From assembly GCA_024138025.1 (NCBI GenBank), contig JAMXBD010000066.1, positions 124,001 through 188,000 of the forward strand: a stretch of DNA of 64,000 nt. The letters are read 5' to 3'. A program made the position numbers and the translations under genes. Below the pieces are notes generated by a model. It was given only the letters and a program-made list of their open reading frames with translations, had not been told where the DNA came from and did not search any database. The first letter of the stretch is position 1; each line of letters starts with the position of its first letter. The DNA comes from Combretum micranthum. Its lineage: Eukaryota > Streptophyta > Magnoliopsida > Myrtales > Combretaceae. This document shows, piece by piece, positions 25,001 through 36,240 of the stretch.

Positions 25001-25898
25001 ACCTTCTGTACCAATCACTCCCATTGAAGATGAAGAGCTATCAGCTGATACATCTGATGTTGTTGCACCATTTGGCACTCCCATAAGTTCACAGCCTCCT
25101 CAATTAGCTTCGGAGTTCCTTATACAATGCATTCCACAATGGCCAACAATCCAAGCTACCTGTCAACGACAATAGTGTGGCTGGAGTTTGCATAGTGCAG
25201 AACCAGATGTTGCAGCTGCTGCATCTGCTGCATTTGCTGCTATTATGAAAAGCACTGAGCATGGCAATATGATTGATCAGGATTTGCTAATTAAAATCCT
25301 AAATGACCGGCAAATGATTGAAAGATTGGTTGCAGAATATGGAAGCAATAGCAGCATCAATGCCATGCAGAGTGCTCTAAGTACAAGATCTGCATCAATG
25401 GCTTTATCTGATGCTTCTTCACACATTACTATTCCCGAAACAAGAGCCCCATCGATCTCTTCATCAGGTGAATCCCTTTACTCTCACTCAAATGGAGTCA
25501 GAGCACCTTCTGCACCCAATCCACAACTCAGTTCTCCTGTAGTTGCACCAGTTTTCCACCCACCTCCTGCCATTAGGCCTCCACCAGCAAAGGATATAAA
25601 TTACTATAAGAGCTTGATCCAACAACATGGAGGGGAAAGACAAGAGAATCTTCCACCATTTAGCAACAATTCCAGCCATGTAGGATTAAATCCCGAATTA
25701 GGCAGCAATCCTAAGTTGAGAGATCCAAAGGTTAAAATTATGAAGCCATGTATATATTTTAATAGTTCTAGAGGATGTAGGAATGGGGCCAATTGCGCTT
25801 ATCAACATGATTCATCATTGCCGCCACGCAGCAGTAGTACAACAGATGTGCAAAGTACAAAAAGAGTGAAACTAGATAGAGAGATTACCGGTACATAA
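15241..25898 (+). CDS. CCCH zinc-finger protein, C3H6-like, with 9.1 kb first intron
   Basis: Exons: 15241-15300, 24431-24628, 24728-24852 and 24950-25898. Exon 1 encodes MRGLHKSKRVTWASDVNLCQ, the typical start of plant proteins annotated 'zinc finger CCCH domain-containing protein 6'; exon 2 continues VRLFLSEEAPSEVG. The middle part (FKWKRPP, WRVVAGEESKE, EAIYPRP) resembles the C-terminal region of LUMINIDEPENDENS. A single C-x8-C-x5-C-x3-H finger lies at 25749-25808, and the protein ends REITGT. Such fingers usually bind RNA; the exact role of this family is not known to me. The reading frame is broken at 25130-25187: a TAG at 25173-25175 would end the protein at 202 residues, before the finger, although the same frame resumes with AEPDVAAAASAA. 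The expected full length is about 445 residues. The family call is sure; whether the gene is intact is not. Confidence 0.88.
15986..16014. repeat. TG microsatellite in intron 1 of the CCCH gene
   Basis: An uninterrupted GT/TG dinucleotide run of about 29 bases. Confidence 0.9.
18181..18380. repeat. Tandem array of short hairpins
   Basis: Hairpin-forming units begin at 18181, 18216, 18255 and 18293, spaced 35 to 39 bp, each opening TGTAT followed by YGCAC-like bases. The first has a perfect 10-bp stem: TGTATCGCAC at 18181-18190, a 6-base loop, and GTGCGATACA at 18197-18206. The fourth (TGTATTGCAC...GTGCGATACA) has one mismatch. The others are more diverged, and a weaker fifth unit (TGTATTTCGC...ACAATACAA) follows at about 18351. 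It sits in intron 1 of the CCCH gene. Function unknown. Confidence 0.8.
18536..18868. mobile_element. Inverted-repeat MITE, second family, copy B
   Basis: Same structure as the element at 10.4 kb. The left arm carries AATTTAATATCCAATCAAA and the right arm carries TTTGATTGG followed by TTATTAAATTAA. The centre contains complementary GTATTA/TAATAC-type words. It lies in intron 1 of the CCCH gene, 5' of the 98-bp tandem repeat. Confidence 0.62.
22271..22457. repeat. 98-bp tandem duplication in intron 1
   Basis: Two near-identical copies start GATTTAAGATGGAAAATCTG at 22271 and 22369. The second is slightly shorter, ending near TTCTATTCTTTATGG. The few differences imply a recent slippage or unequal exchange. 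Confidence 0.9.
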
Positions 25899-27900
25899 CG
25901 TTGCATTTTTAATGTTGAATGTACAAGACGCCACAATTGTAGTCCTGACTTTAGAATGTGTGCTCCACGTTCATTTATTTTTTGGGAGAGTAGTTTGAGT
26001 GGCAAGTTTTCAATACTTAATCCGTGGAGCTTTTGATTTAAACTCTATACTACATTTTGTCCAGGATTTTGGGTGGGAATGATGATTTCTTTTCTGGAAT
26101 ATCATAGTCAGGATTTTTCTTTATCCTAATGGTTCCTTTGTCTATGTCCTCTTCACGAGGGAGAAATAATAGGGCTAACACAGACTTTTCTTATCCAACT
26201 ATTGATGTAATAGGTCATTATGATTTTATCCTATTTCTTTTACTTACAAGAATTGCATTAGTACACCCGTAATGGATGTAGAACATGCATTCGAACAATA
26301 ATTGAATTTAAGTTAAAGGCTTGAACTTAAAAGGTTAGAAGTCGATAATTCTTGGTTGAATCAACATAAAAGTCAACAAGCTCAAGATGAAGTTGGTAAA
26401 ATTCAATTTAGGCTTGCTATTATTTCGAAAAAGCACGTTTTTATTTAAAATAATAAAAGTAATATCCATCAGAATAACACTTAAATTTGATTTGAATTTC
26501 ATTAGATTTGTAGGTCATTTGAGCTAGATATAGTCAAGTTTGTATTGACTCGATAACTATTTAAAGTTTTGAGTTTCAATACCGCACTATAAAGTGAGAC
26601 TTAAATAAAATGTATCAAGCGAAATTTGAATAAGTATAACTCATTTGCAATTCTAATATTAATTATATTGCTTTCAATTTTTTTTTAATGTGACTGCTTG
26701 ATTATTTATTGAAATTTAAGCCCTTCTTGGCGGACTCAAGCTTGGCTGAGTAAAGTCAGGTTTATGTTGTCCCTTGCCACCGATGCTATCTGGGGATGAA
26801 TCTACTCTTAAATCAAACTAAAAAAAATTAACATTTTGAAGGAAAATTATTTTGTAAAATTAATTTTGAAAATGAAATATTTTATATTTGAAAGCAATAC
26901 AAAAAGAATTTTGACCCAAATTTAGTTTTAGTTTTAGTTCATTAACATAACTAAACCTAGTATACACTAGAATTAATATTGAGCGAGTATAGGATAGATA
27001 GGGTATGAGGTTTTCTCATATCTTACTCTCTATATATGGATTTTGAAATTGTAAAACCGATAGAACATATCTAGTAAAAAGAAATAAGACGTCCCCTAAG
27101 ATTTTCCAATGCATTTTTGTAATATGAAAATCTTGAGGTAAATTATGCAACTTATTAATTATTTTATGTATTTATTACCACATACATCAATTTGATAATC
27201 TTTTGTAATTTAATCACATAATTTTTAATCTTATATTTCGTAGGAAGGCATACATTGTCAACCTAATAATATAACATTTAAATAATTTATCATGTAATTG
27301 GAATGCTATCTTAACCATGTCTGATAAGATCTAGAGTTACTTGTCTAAAACAAATAACATCACCATATCCATTATAACATTTATATTAGTTCATGAACAT
27401 GTGATGAAAAACATAATTGAGCATAATTAATTAAGCTCCAAACAATTTCTACTCAAGGCATTATTCATTTATGACCATCTAACCGTTAAAATAAATATAG
27501 TAATTAAAATATTAATTATTTTAATAATTTGATCGCAGTTGAATCTGGGTGAGCTGTTAAATAATGACAGTACCGGTCCTATCAAAATTAATGATGTATC
27601 ATGAAATTTTCGTTCATTGATATACAAAAAGACGAGTATCGAGCAGATACTAAATGTTGGCCAAATGAACATATATTATAATAAATATATTATGTTTGCT
27701 TTATCTTCAATATTATTACATATTTTTTAATAATCATACAAACATCCTAAAATTATATAATATAGTACAAGGTCAAGATATATCATTATATCCTATGAAA
27801 ATACAAAAAGCTTCGCACATTTTTAATTCGAAACTGATATATAATAATATAATTTTAACTTATGAATAGTTTATGAAATCTTTATAACTACGTGATATAT
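25899..27900. other. 3' end of the CCCH gene and intergenic DNA
   Basis: The first few hundred bases after the TAA are presumably 3' UTR. I could not pick a convincing polyadenylation signal. Beyond about 26.3 kb the sequence is AT-rich with no recognised gene. A patch at about 26975-27020 (GAGTATAGGATAGATAGGGTATGAGG) has a counterpart near 44765-44800 and may be a faint repeat. Confidence 0.5.
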
Positions 27901-28049
27901 TAGCTCGGAGAAGGACCAATCGAAACGGAACCTATTATACATCATCCCCTGGAACCTAGCCACCACGGCTAACCCCCGAAGAAAACCTTAAACCCTTGAC
28001 ACACTGTTGCACCAGAGTGAGAGAGAGTGAGAGAGACAACAAGAAGAAA
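27901..28049 (+). promoter_or_regulatory. Upstream region of the mL53-like gene
   Basis: A CCAAT box (27916-27920) and a telo-box-like TTAAACCCTT (near 27988) precede the ATG. Telo-box motifs are common upstream of plant ribosomal protein genes. There is no clear TATA box. A GA-repeat leader (GAGAGAGTGAGAGAG) follows. Confidence 0.4.
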
Positions 28050-30326
28050 ATGTTGAAGTTCTTGTCGAGGGTTCGAATCGAATTCAATGCCCTAGATCCA
28101 CGCACAGCTTCCTGCATGGAATTCCTAGCTCAATGCAATGCCCGCAAGGCCAAAGAATCAAACCCTGCCTGCCAAGTCCTCGTCAAGCGTCGAACCGATG
28201 ATCACCCTCCCCAAATCACTGTTACTTTCGTTAATGGTGTTGAACAGGTCTTCGATGCTACTTCTACTACTGCTCAGTCCATTAGAAACATGATCCTCGA
28301 AAAGGGTCAGTTTCTCGAAACTGAACAGATGTTCCGCGAAGCTGGTGAGGCTTGGCCAGTTGTTATCCCAGAAGAAGAGCTTAAGATGGCTGCTCCTGGT
28401 ACTAAGGTCTGTGTTTTTAAGGTTTTGCTGTCACAGGCATTTCATCGAACACTTCGCAGTTTTTCCTTGGGTTTTTTTTATTATTTTATTTGTTTTTGTA
28501 TTGGATTGGATTGGATGAATTTTTCTAAAGGTTGAAAACTTTTCTGCGAACTCTGTCCCATTAACACGATGCCTAGTATAAGTTAAAAAGACAGGAAAAT
28601 AAGGAAAAAAATAGAGAAATACAGAGAGCTGCAGCATTTAATTGGTATTTATAGAGGGGTTCTGAATGATAGTAGTAAAGTTTCATTCTTTTGTTTTTTT
28701 TTTTTTTGGGTTAAGTATCTTATATGAGTTATGAGGTCTTTGTGGATAGTTTAGGACTTATACATGTTGTTGTTGTTCTTTGGGTAATACAGTCAGTGGT
28801 GTGGCATGTGGTAATCATGCTTCATTTCATGTTAAATTCAGTACTTGGGAAAAAAAAAATGCGAGATTGATTGGCATTGCACATTGTTGATTTACTGTAT
28901 AATTGTATTGATTCGCGCCACGTACATCTGTTATGCTCCATAGTCTTATATCTAATCATGCCTAGTTCAAGTTGATTAGTTTTATGGTTTCGATTGTTAC
29001 TTTTAATGTTACTGTTGTTGTGGCTTATATGCATAAGTTAGTTTCTTCCTAGTTGGTAGTAAATTTTACATACTGTCATTCAAGTCATGGTTATAACATA
29101 TAGTATTGATCCTTGATCAATATAAGCCTTGGGGCTTCATAATGATCTGCATAGCTTCCACATTATTGTCTTTGGATCAAGCCGATGCCCATTGCCTTGG
29201 CAGAAATTTTCTGCTTTATTTATGAGGCAGGCAGCAGAATTAAAGAATATTCTAATCAACAAAATTAAGGATCCAATATTGAAGTCAAATTAGGACACTT
29301 TAACTGTGAGAAAAATGTTTCATTTTTCATTAAAACATGTTTTAATTTTAGAAATCTTTGTTTTCTTGGGTTTGAGCTATTATTCCTCGACTTTTTCTGT
29401 GATTTGGGGGCATTGTGTGGAGATAGGGAACAAATAGTGATACGAGTTTTCTAAATTAAATTCCCTCAACTTAGAAAGTAAAATAGTGTCTTGATTAAAG
29501 AGCACTATTCATGTGCTTTCTTACTTTGGTGCAGTGTTTTCTCGCATAGATGAACTTTTGTCTTTTCTCATGCTGAATGTGAATTTAACCATGCCTTCCT
29601 GTATTACAAAACCAAGAACTTCTTCCTTAAACGATTTATCATGGGTTACTATAGTAGATGATCATGGAATTCAATGAGATATAGGTCTGGATATCTGGGT
29701 CAATAAGGTTAAGTGGCTAAAGCAGCTGAACAAGAGACATGTAGTTTGGTTTGCGAATCCCAGTCTTGGGTGTATTAATGAAAGAGACAGAGTGTAGGCC
29801 TCTCTAAAATAACAATTGAAAAATTTACATTCTCCCTTTGAAATGTATATTTGTATCAATGGCAGAACATTCAATGACAGGACCCTGTTAATTTGCCAAA
29901 AGATTTGCATGCTTATGTTTGAAGAAACAGGATTGGACCGCTTTATCTGATTAATCATGTTAAAGGAATGAAATTGGGGTACAGTACACTGCAAATTATA
30001 AAGCATTACCTAAATAGCTAATGAGCAGCCAAGTTATACTGAGAATATAAACATAAGTGTCCTGTCTCTGGAAAGAAGCTGAATAGAGGAGAGATAGGTT
30101 GTAAGAAATTATAGAATAAGATAGGTATAGGATTGATATGTAATAGGTAACTTAAAAGAAAAACATGCAACTTGGTGTCTTCATTTATTACCAAAAAAAA
30201 TGTTGTTTTCACTTGTATATGTTAATTTATCTTCTGACATTATGCATTTTACCCTGCTTAAAAGTCATCTTATCTACCATATTGTTGATGTTTCTACAGC
30301 CTAGAAAAGCTGAAGAGAAGCAGTGA
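28050..30326 (+). CDS. Mitochondrial large ribosomal subunit protein mL53-like
   Basis: Two exons: 28050-28406 (119 codons) and 30300-30326 (PRKAEEKQ plus TGA), with a 1,893-bp intron (donor GTCTGT, acceptor TCTACAG). The product is 127 residues. It begins MLKFLSRVRIEFNALDP and has a conserved charged centre (ARKAKESNP, KRRTDDHPPQI, TFVNGVEQVFDA). The N-terminal 'VRIEFNALDP...FLAQ' pattern matches the mL53 family (MRPL53 in animals, MRPL44 in yeast), a thioredoxin-like-fold subunit of the mitochondrial 50S-type particle. The ATG at 28050 is chosen because family members start MLKFL; an in-frame ATG 54 bp upstream would add an unlikely arginine-rich leader. No lesions are seen. An alternative is another member of the L51/S25/B8-fold group. 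Confidence 0.75.
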
Positions 30327-30539
30327 TGTCTTGCTCATCATACACGAGATATAGATCTTTGTCATATTTAGACAAGGTGGACGTGTCTGCACTTGGTTGG
30401 AATGGGAATAAACTGTTAAGACCCATTTATCCATTTTGGTTGTATTACTATTCTATTGGAACTTTTGATCTATTTCAGATTGATGTAAGGGGTTCTATCA
30501 TTTCTGGTCTTGTTCACTTTGTTTAAGCCTTATTTAGTG

Positions 30540-31560
30540 AGCAAGGAAATTGTAGGAGAAAAGAAGGCAGAATCAATGTGCAGCCAAGAGGTCATAGTCG
30601 TATATTCTTGAATCTGTTTGCTTAATTACTGGTCTTGCTGGGTAGAGCGTCTCTCAATTCAAAATTCAACCCCTTCCAAGGAAACTAAAGCATCTTGGAT
30701 AGCAAAACTAACTATTCTCCTAAAATAAGATTGAGCTCCCAGAAAGAATCCTCATATTTTTATCCGTAATTTACCATTTTTTTATTGCTTTTAATTTAAT
30801 GCTTTTGCTGTTCATCACTCGTTAGTTTCATAGTTTGTGCTTTTTTGTAAAAGAGAAACTATCATTTGTTACTCAAAAGAGAGACCGTAATTTTTTTGAG
30901 GGTTCTGACTAAAAGTATCATTTGTTGCTTACTACGAGGATTGATGTCACGTAGCACAATGTTTGTGAGTTAAAAAGAGTTAAATTATTTGAGTTACTTA
31001 AATTTGGTTACCTATTTACTCAATTTTAATTGAAGGATAGTGAAATTAAAATCAAGTTATTGGAACATATTATCAAATTAAGTATTGACCTCATAATGCT
31101 TAATTTGAATGGTTTGTAAGTCTAATCCAGTTGGTATTGGGTTTAAATGTTTATTCAAGTTTTCTCAACTTTTGATAATAATGTTATTTAAATTTAAATA
31201 AAATAAGTATAAGCAAGCTTAATTAAGTCGATATTAGGCTTATTCGATATTGTTTTAACTCTTAAGTCAAGCTTACAATTTTAGACTCAGTTCGAGCTTT
31301 AAGTTTATAGCCTACACGTTAAGAACATTTGAGCATAAATTAAAATCTTTTGGACCAAACCAAATATCATCGCCAAAAGACCCTGCAAGTATTTAAGATC
31401 ATGGTTCCATGAATTAAGTTTTTAACTTTTCGCAGGCATTATATCAAAATAACTCATCAACTAAAACTCAGATGCACTATTGATCATGACATCTTATATT
31501 TTCATGTGCTTGTGAGGTGTTTGGGCTCAGCCCTGTAGGGTGCGGTGGGGTTCTTCTGCT
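30540..31560. other. Intergenic stretch between convergent genes
   Basis: AT-rich DNA between the ends of the mL53-like gene (+) and the TLDc gene (-). I see nothing coding. The part near 31560-31899 is probably the 3' UTR of the TLDc gene. Confidence 0.5.
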
Positions 31561-31899
31561 CATATAAAAATGAAATAAGAACTGCTAAAATCAACCTGCG
31601 CATGGCGTCTTATATCGTAGAAATCGAGTACTTACAACTTCAGAAGAAGAAAGTTTTGTACATAAGTTGATATAACAAGTCCTATAGAAATGGTCTCTGG
31701 CCGCATAAAATGGCCTTCAAAAAGATGGAAGAACAGAATAGCAAAAATTCAGATATGTAATGAAAATGCGGGATGAGTCACACGCACGCTACTCAGCATA
31801 GTCCTCCATATGTCTGATGTGGACATTCTATATGCAGTATTTACATTCGCCAAAGATACCCAGCAGAAGCCAGCCCGATGTTCTCCCTGACAGTTGATT

Positions 31900-34800
31900 C
31901 TACCGATCTTCCCTGGTAACTCTGTTAGGATCAGAGACCATATCCATCATCATCTTCTCAGGAGAATCTTCCCAGTTTGCAAATGTTTTCAAGTCAACCT
32001 ACAATGACAGAGAAGTATAATTAAAAGCAATAAAGCTATGTGCTGTTAGCAAAGATCTGAGATTGTAGACGCTAGGCATGACATAGGTCTACCTTGCGTC
32101 TTTGTTCTGTGAAGAGTTCCTCTCTTTGTTTATATTTAGTTTGAACCTCCTTCACCTTCCTTCCACCCAATCCCCAAACTTCAACTTCCCAAACAGAGGC
32201 TTCAGCTGGAAGAAAACCCTGTGAAATGAGGAATGAAATTTTTAGAGGTCATACTAGTTCCAAAGGATCTGGTTTTCGGACATGTCAATGATAATACTTT
32301 TGTTCAATATTTCAGTAAAATAATGATAAAACATCAATGTTTTTCAGAGAAGTACAAAAGAGTTTCATTGAACTTTGAAAATGATTTGGCGGCCCCCCCC
32401 CCAAAAAAAAAAAAAAAAAAAACCAAAGGAACTTTCACAATGACTATTGGAACATTTAAAGACCAATGACTATCTTTTCGTGTGCTCATCATGGATGTTA
32501 GAGCACTTCCCATTGATCACTTACATCAAGTCACCTAAAGGAAAGAAAGTCAACATACTCAAAATAACAGAAGAAGAAGAAAGCAACCACTGTATAATTA
32601 CCAACATAACCATAAGCAATTGTATCGTAAAGATCAACCTCCAATATATGCAATGTATGTTTAACATCATCAGAAATTCTAAGTTTCTGATATTAACTAA
32701 TACCAAATTTATCTTTATCTTCTTTATCTATATCCAAAAGGATGGCTGGTAGATTCAACTCCATGTATGCATATAAATAATTTTCAAGGACAATGTCCCG
32801 TCTGACGATGGAAATATTCATCTCTAAATTCTACCATTACTAGTAACTTCATCTTTGTGATAGTCACCTGATTTGGGAAGAGAGGACCAGGTTGATAGGT
32901 TTTGTCAACAGCATGATGCCGTATTGTTATTCTAGAAAAGTCTTCATCAATAAAAACTCTCTCCTTTCCCAGGGTTCCTCCAAATGCAATTCCAACTGGC
33001 TTTGGATGAGGCTCATACACTCTAACCGGGGCATGTAAGTGGCTATACACAAAATTCTTCTCCTTTCCTGTTCATGATGATATATCCAACCAAGTTCACA
33101 TCACATCCACTGGACTATAAAAAATATATAACAGCAGCCCTCTGTTAGACATGCCATACCAGAAGGTAAAATGACACTGAAGAAAGGATCTATAGCATAG
33201 AGGTGTCCTGAACTTCCATAGAACTGATCTCTATTCTCAAAACCTTCTTGTATTAGTGCACCTATAGTCCATCCATTGTTCTTGGCACTGTTCTCCCCAC
33301 CTTCCCGAGAATTGGCTGCGATCAACATGAGCAGAGGTCCATAATAACCTTCAATGTTAGACCAGAACCGATTTAAACCCTTGCCATGGAGTGATGACCT
33401 TCACAAAGTCAAATAGATATTTCATTATAAAAGATGATAATCGTTGGATAAGCAATCTACTTCAGTAATAAGAGAAATATTCAATGCAGGTTAAATCATA
33501 CAAGCACGATAAAACTCTGCTGGACACTTTTTTGGTAAAGCAATCAATTTCAATAACAAGAGAGATGTTATTTTGGTAAATAGTGAGAGAATTATTTTTC
33601 TGGTGCATAACAAGAGAAACTCTATTGAAAACCTTCCCAAAACCCGAAAATCCATATTCCTAATTGATAAACAACTATTTAGGTAAGGTTCAGCAGAAGT
33701 GCTAATGGATTGAACTCATGCTACATTGTATTTATGCTCAGACAGCACATGCACATATCTAATGCAACTATGATTGGTCATTGGGCAATGTCATATCCAA
33801 ATCCGTTGCAAGTATACAGAAAATCTAAGTTTAACTTTATACCCAAATGATGGCTAATAGAGGCCAACTAGAGATGATAGAGCTTCTAGCGCAAGCAACA
33901 AGTGTTGCTTCATGTTCTAAGTAAATTTAGTATGTACTTTCAAACTTTCCATGTGGCAAAAGGTAAGAAGAAAAGATGAGAGTTCATGATGAAGACTAAA
34001 TTCCACTACCATATTGTTCAATAACTTATTAGGCTTTATAATTTACGTGTCAATTTTACAAGAAAAGACAAAACAGTTAAGCATACTATTGCATGAAGAA
34101 AAAGCAGCACAAAGAAGCCAAAACCAATAACATTAATAAGTATATCAAATTAACTAAAGTTTCCATCATGACTATCTAAATGTATCATTGTCATGGTGAA
34201 GGATTAATCAGTATTCCTAAAATAGTGTGAGTGGGAGAAGAACTAACCGGTACAGGAGAATTTCCTTTATTTCATCAACATCAATACAAAAACAATGCCT
34301 TAACATCTCTTCACTTATTGAGCTTTTGGATGAAAGGGAGATTGCCCAAGCCCTCCCACGTGTCAAAAGGTAAGAATTGAAGACATCCGTTGAAACGTCA
34401 ACAACAGATTCGCTTGAAGATACTGTTTCATCCTAATTAGAGGAAATAACAATGGAGTGAGAAAACTTATACAACATAAAGCAACAAAAGATAAAATTGC
34501 TTTACAAACCTCATGCTTCAAATTTATGTACCAGAGTTTGGCGGAGTAATGCCAATAACCTTAAAAAACCTCTACTATAGCAACAAATTAAACCAACAAA
34601 ACTGAGCAAATTTATCCCTCCAAAATTAATGAAAATTTAACTGTGCATAATAGACATTTAAGCACCTGTGATGCTGAAGAATTTTGGAGGCTTTCACTTA
34701 TGAATTTCGACAAATAATCTGCTAGACCAGGCAATGTACCTATCACCCAAGTGAGAAACTTTCCTGCAGGAATTGGAACTTCTAAGCTGAACACATCACA

Positions 34801-36018
34801 GCCCCATACATCAAGAGATTTACTACTCTCGCTGCATGAAATCACTGCTGAAAGCACCAGATTACTGATATCTGGAAGATGCATAACTCCTTCAGAGTAC
34901 TTGTTACTCTCAATATTCCAAACCATAGTCCAACACAACCATAGAAGCATGAAAACATCGCTAGGCATTAAACAACCCGCGACTTTACCATCAATTGCAT
35001 CAGATTCAAACTCCAGTTTCAAAGATCTACCAACTTTCTTTGCTGTCTCAGCATACACCCGCAACAAGTTATAAAGACTCATTGATGCCGTCATCCTCCC
35101 ACAGCAACTGACATAACCTTTAACAAATTCAACCCAACTTAATCCATCTTTAGTAGGTGGAAAGAATATCTCAATTATGGACATCCCCAGATGATCAAAC
35201 AATCCCAAAAATGAATCAAGTTTTGTGGGTGTCTCAAAGATTACATCTTTATACCGTCACAGAAACATTCCTGAATACAATACAAACCATAGTAAGTCCA
35301 CAAGGGGGAAAAGAAAAAGGAATAATAATAGCCATATTTGATTTATAGACTTCATCAATTTTTGCAATTAACATTGTCAGTTTGGCATCCGACCTTTGTC
35401 CATTTTTATAAGTAACTGCTTGAACTTAATGAATTTTTACAACTAATTATCTAAACAGAACTTCACCGGTTTTATAATTAACTTCCTTGTCTTGTCAAAT
35501 TACTATAGAGGTCTACGAATCGCCTGTGTCCTAGTAACATTACCCCTGTCTGTCAAGTGAGACTGTCGATTCGAATATCCCCTTCCCGTTGTTTAAAAAA
35601 AAAAATTACTATAGAGGTCAGCAGTTGGCAAAAATATGAACATGGGTCTAAACTTCCTGCTCAGGTGCCTTGAAACCAAATTTTCAGGCTTTCTGACATC
35701 AATTTCATGTTTAAGTTTATGTGTGCATCATCTTAATAGGTGCCCTGCACCATACACATTATCCAATCGACTATAATCATCAGTCAACTGTAATTTCACT
35801 GAAACCCCAGATCAATTTTGAAGAAGAAAGAACGTAAATTTAAATAAAAAAATTGGAAGTACCTTGAGTGAATCTAAGGGAATTGTGTTTGTTTGAGGAT
35901 TAGAGAGTTTGGAGAATGCTTTATGAAGCATTGGAAGAGCACCAGTTGAAGCTGCTAGGGTTTCTACTTCTCTCTGCTCCACTGACGTTCGCTGCTCCGT
36001 CGAAGATGAGATACCCAT
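31900..36018 (-). CDS. TLDc-domain protein with N-myristoylation motif
   Basis: Seven minus-strand exons: 35863-36018, 34666-35270, 34248-34432, 33160-33398, 32868-33067, 32093-32218 and 31900-31998, all with GT/AG borders and matching phases. The protein would be about 536 residues. It starts MGISSSTEQR, a good N-myristoylation signal (Gly2, Ser6). The first half is a helical region (VEFVKGYVSCCGRM...). The TLDc domain runs from about YLLTRGRAWAIS through GWTIGALIQEGFENRDQFYGSSGHLYAI and YEPHPKPVGIAFGG to GFLPAEASVWEVEVWGLGG. The C-terminus (WEDSPEKMMMDMVSDP) is typical of the plant group I know as At5g39590-like. The architecture recalls animal MEAK7/TLDC1. Exon 2 is 605 nt, one short of a multiple of three: a base is missing near 35256-35258, so the frame as written stops after 61 residues. 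Confidence 0.9.
32389..32421. repeat. C-run/A-run low-complexity tract
   Basis: A run of about 10 C followed by about 19 A in the intron between exons 5 and 6 of the TLDc gene. It is prone to length error. Confidence 0.85.
35514..35602 (+). mobile_element. Short tRNA-derived SINE with 17-bp TSD
   Basis: A segment of about 90 bp holding a pol III B-box-like GATTCGAATATCC and an A-box-like stretch (GTCCTAGTAACATTACCC), ending in a run of about 10 A. It is flanked by an exact 17-bp repeat, AAATTACTATAGAGGTC, at 35497-35513 and 35603-35619. The poly(A) tail and long target duplication are the marks of LINE-driven insertion. It lies in intron 1 of the TLDc gene, in antisense to that gene. Confidence 0.82.
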
Positions 36019-36240
36019 TTTCAGATTTTACTTCCTGGAACGAAAATGGCATGAAGAATTGAAAATTGATCAGTCTGCGGGTGTGCTTTTTCCTTTTTAT
36101 CCCGTTCTAAGAAACTGCTAGAAGAAGGGAAATAGAGATCAGCCTAATCACTCGAGGAGGCGGATCGGATGGGAATGATGTCGACTCACAAGGTTGTCTT
36201 TTCGTTCTCGGAGAAGACAGATGGCTCGCTGTTGAAGGAT
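36019..36240 (-). promoter_or_regulatory. Promoter region of the TLDc gene
   Basis: Upstream of the minus-strand ATG, a TATA-like GATAAAAA (about 36095-36102, minus strand) would place transcription start near 36065. The region is GC-richer than its surroundings. Assignment rests on position only. Confidence 0.35.

Noticed and set aside
26975..27020. Similarity between 26.98 kb and 44.77 kb as a repeat family
   Set aside because: Only about 45 bp of GGATAGATAGGGTATGA-like sequence is shared and no ends are visible; too little to call.
27996..28049. Upstream ATG as start of the mL53-like gene
   Set aside because: It would add an arginine- and lysine-rich stretch translated from a GA-repeat leader; family members begin MLKFL.
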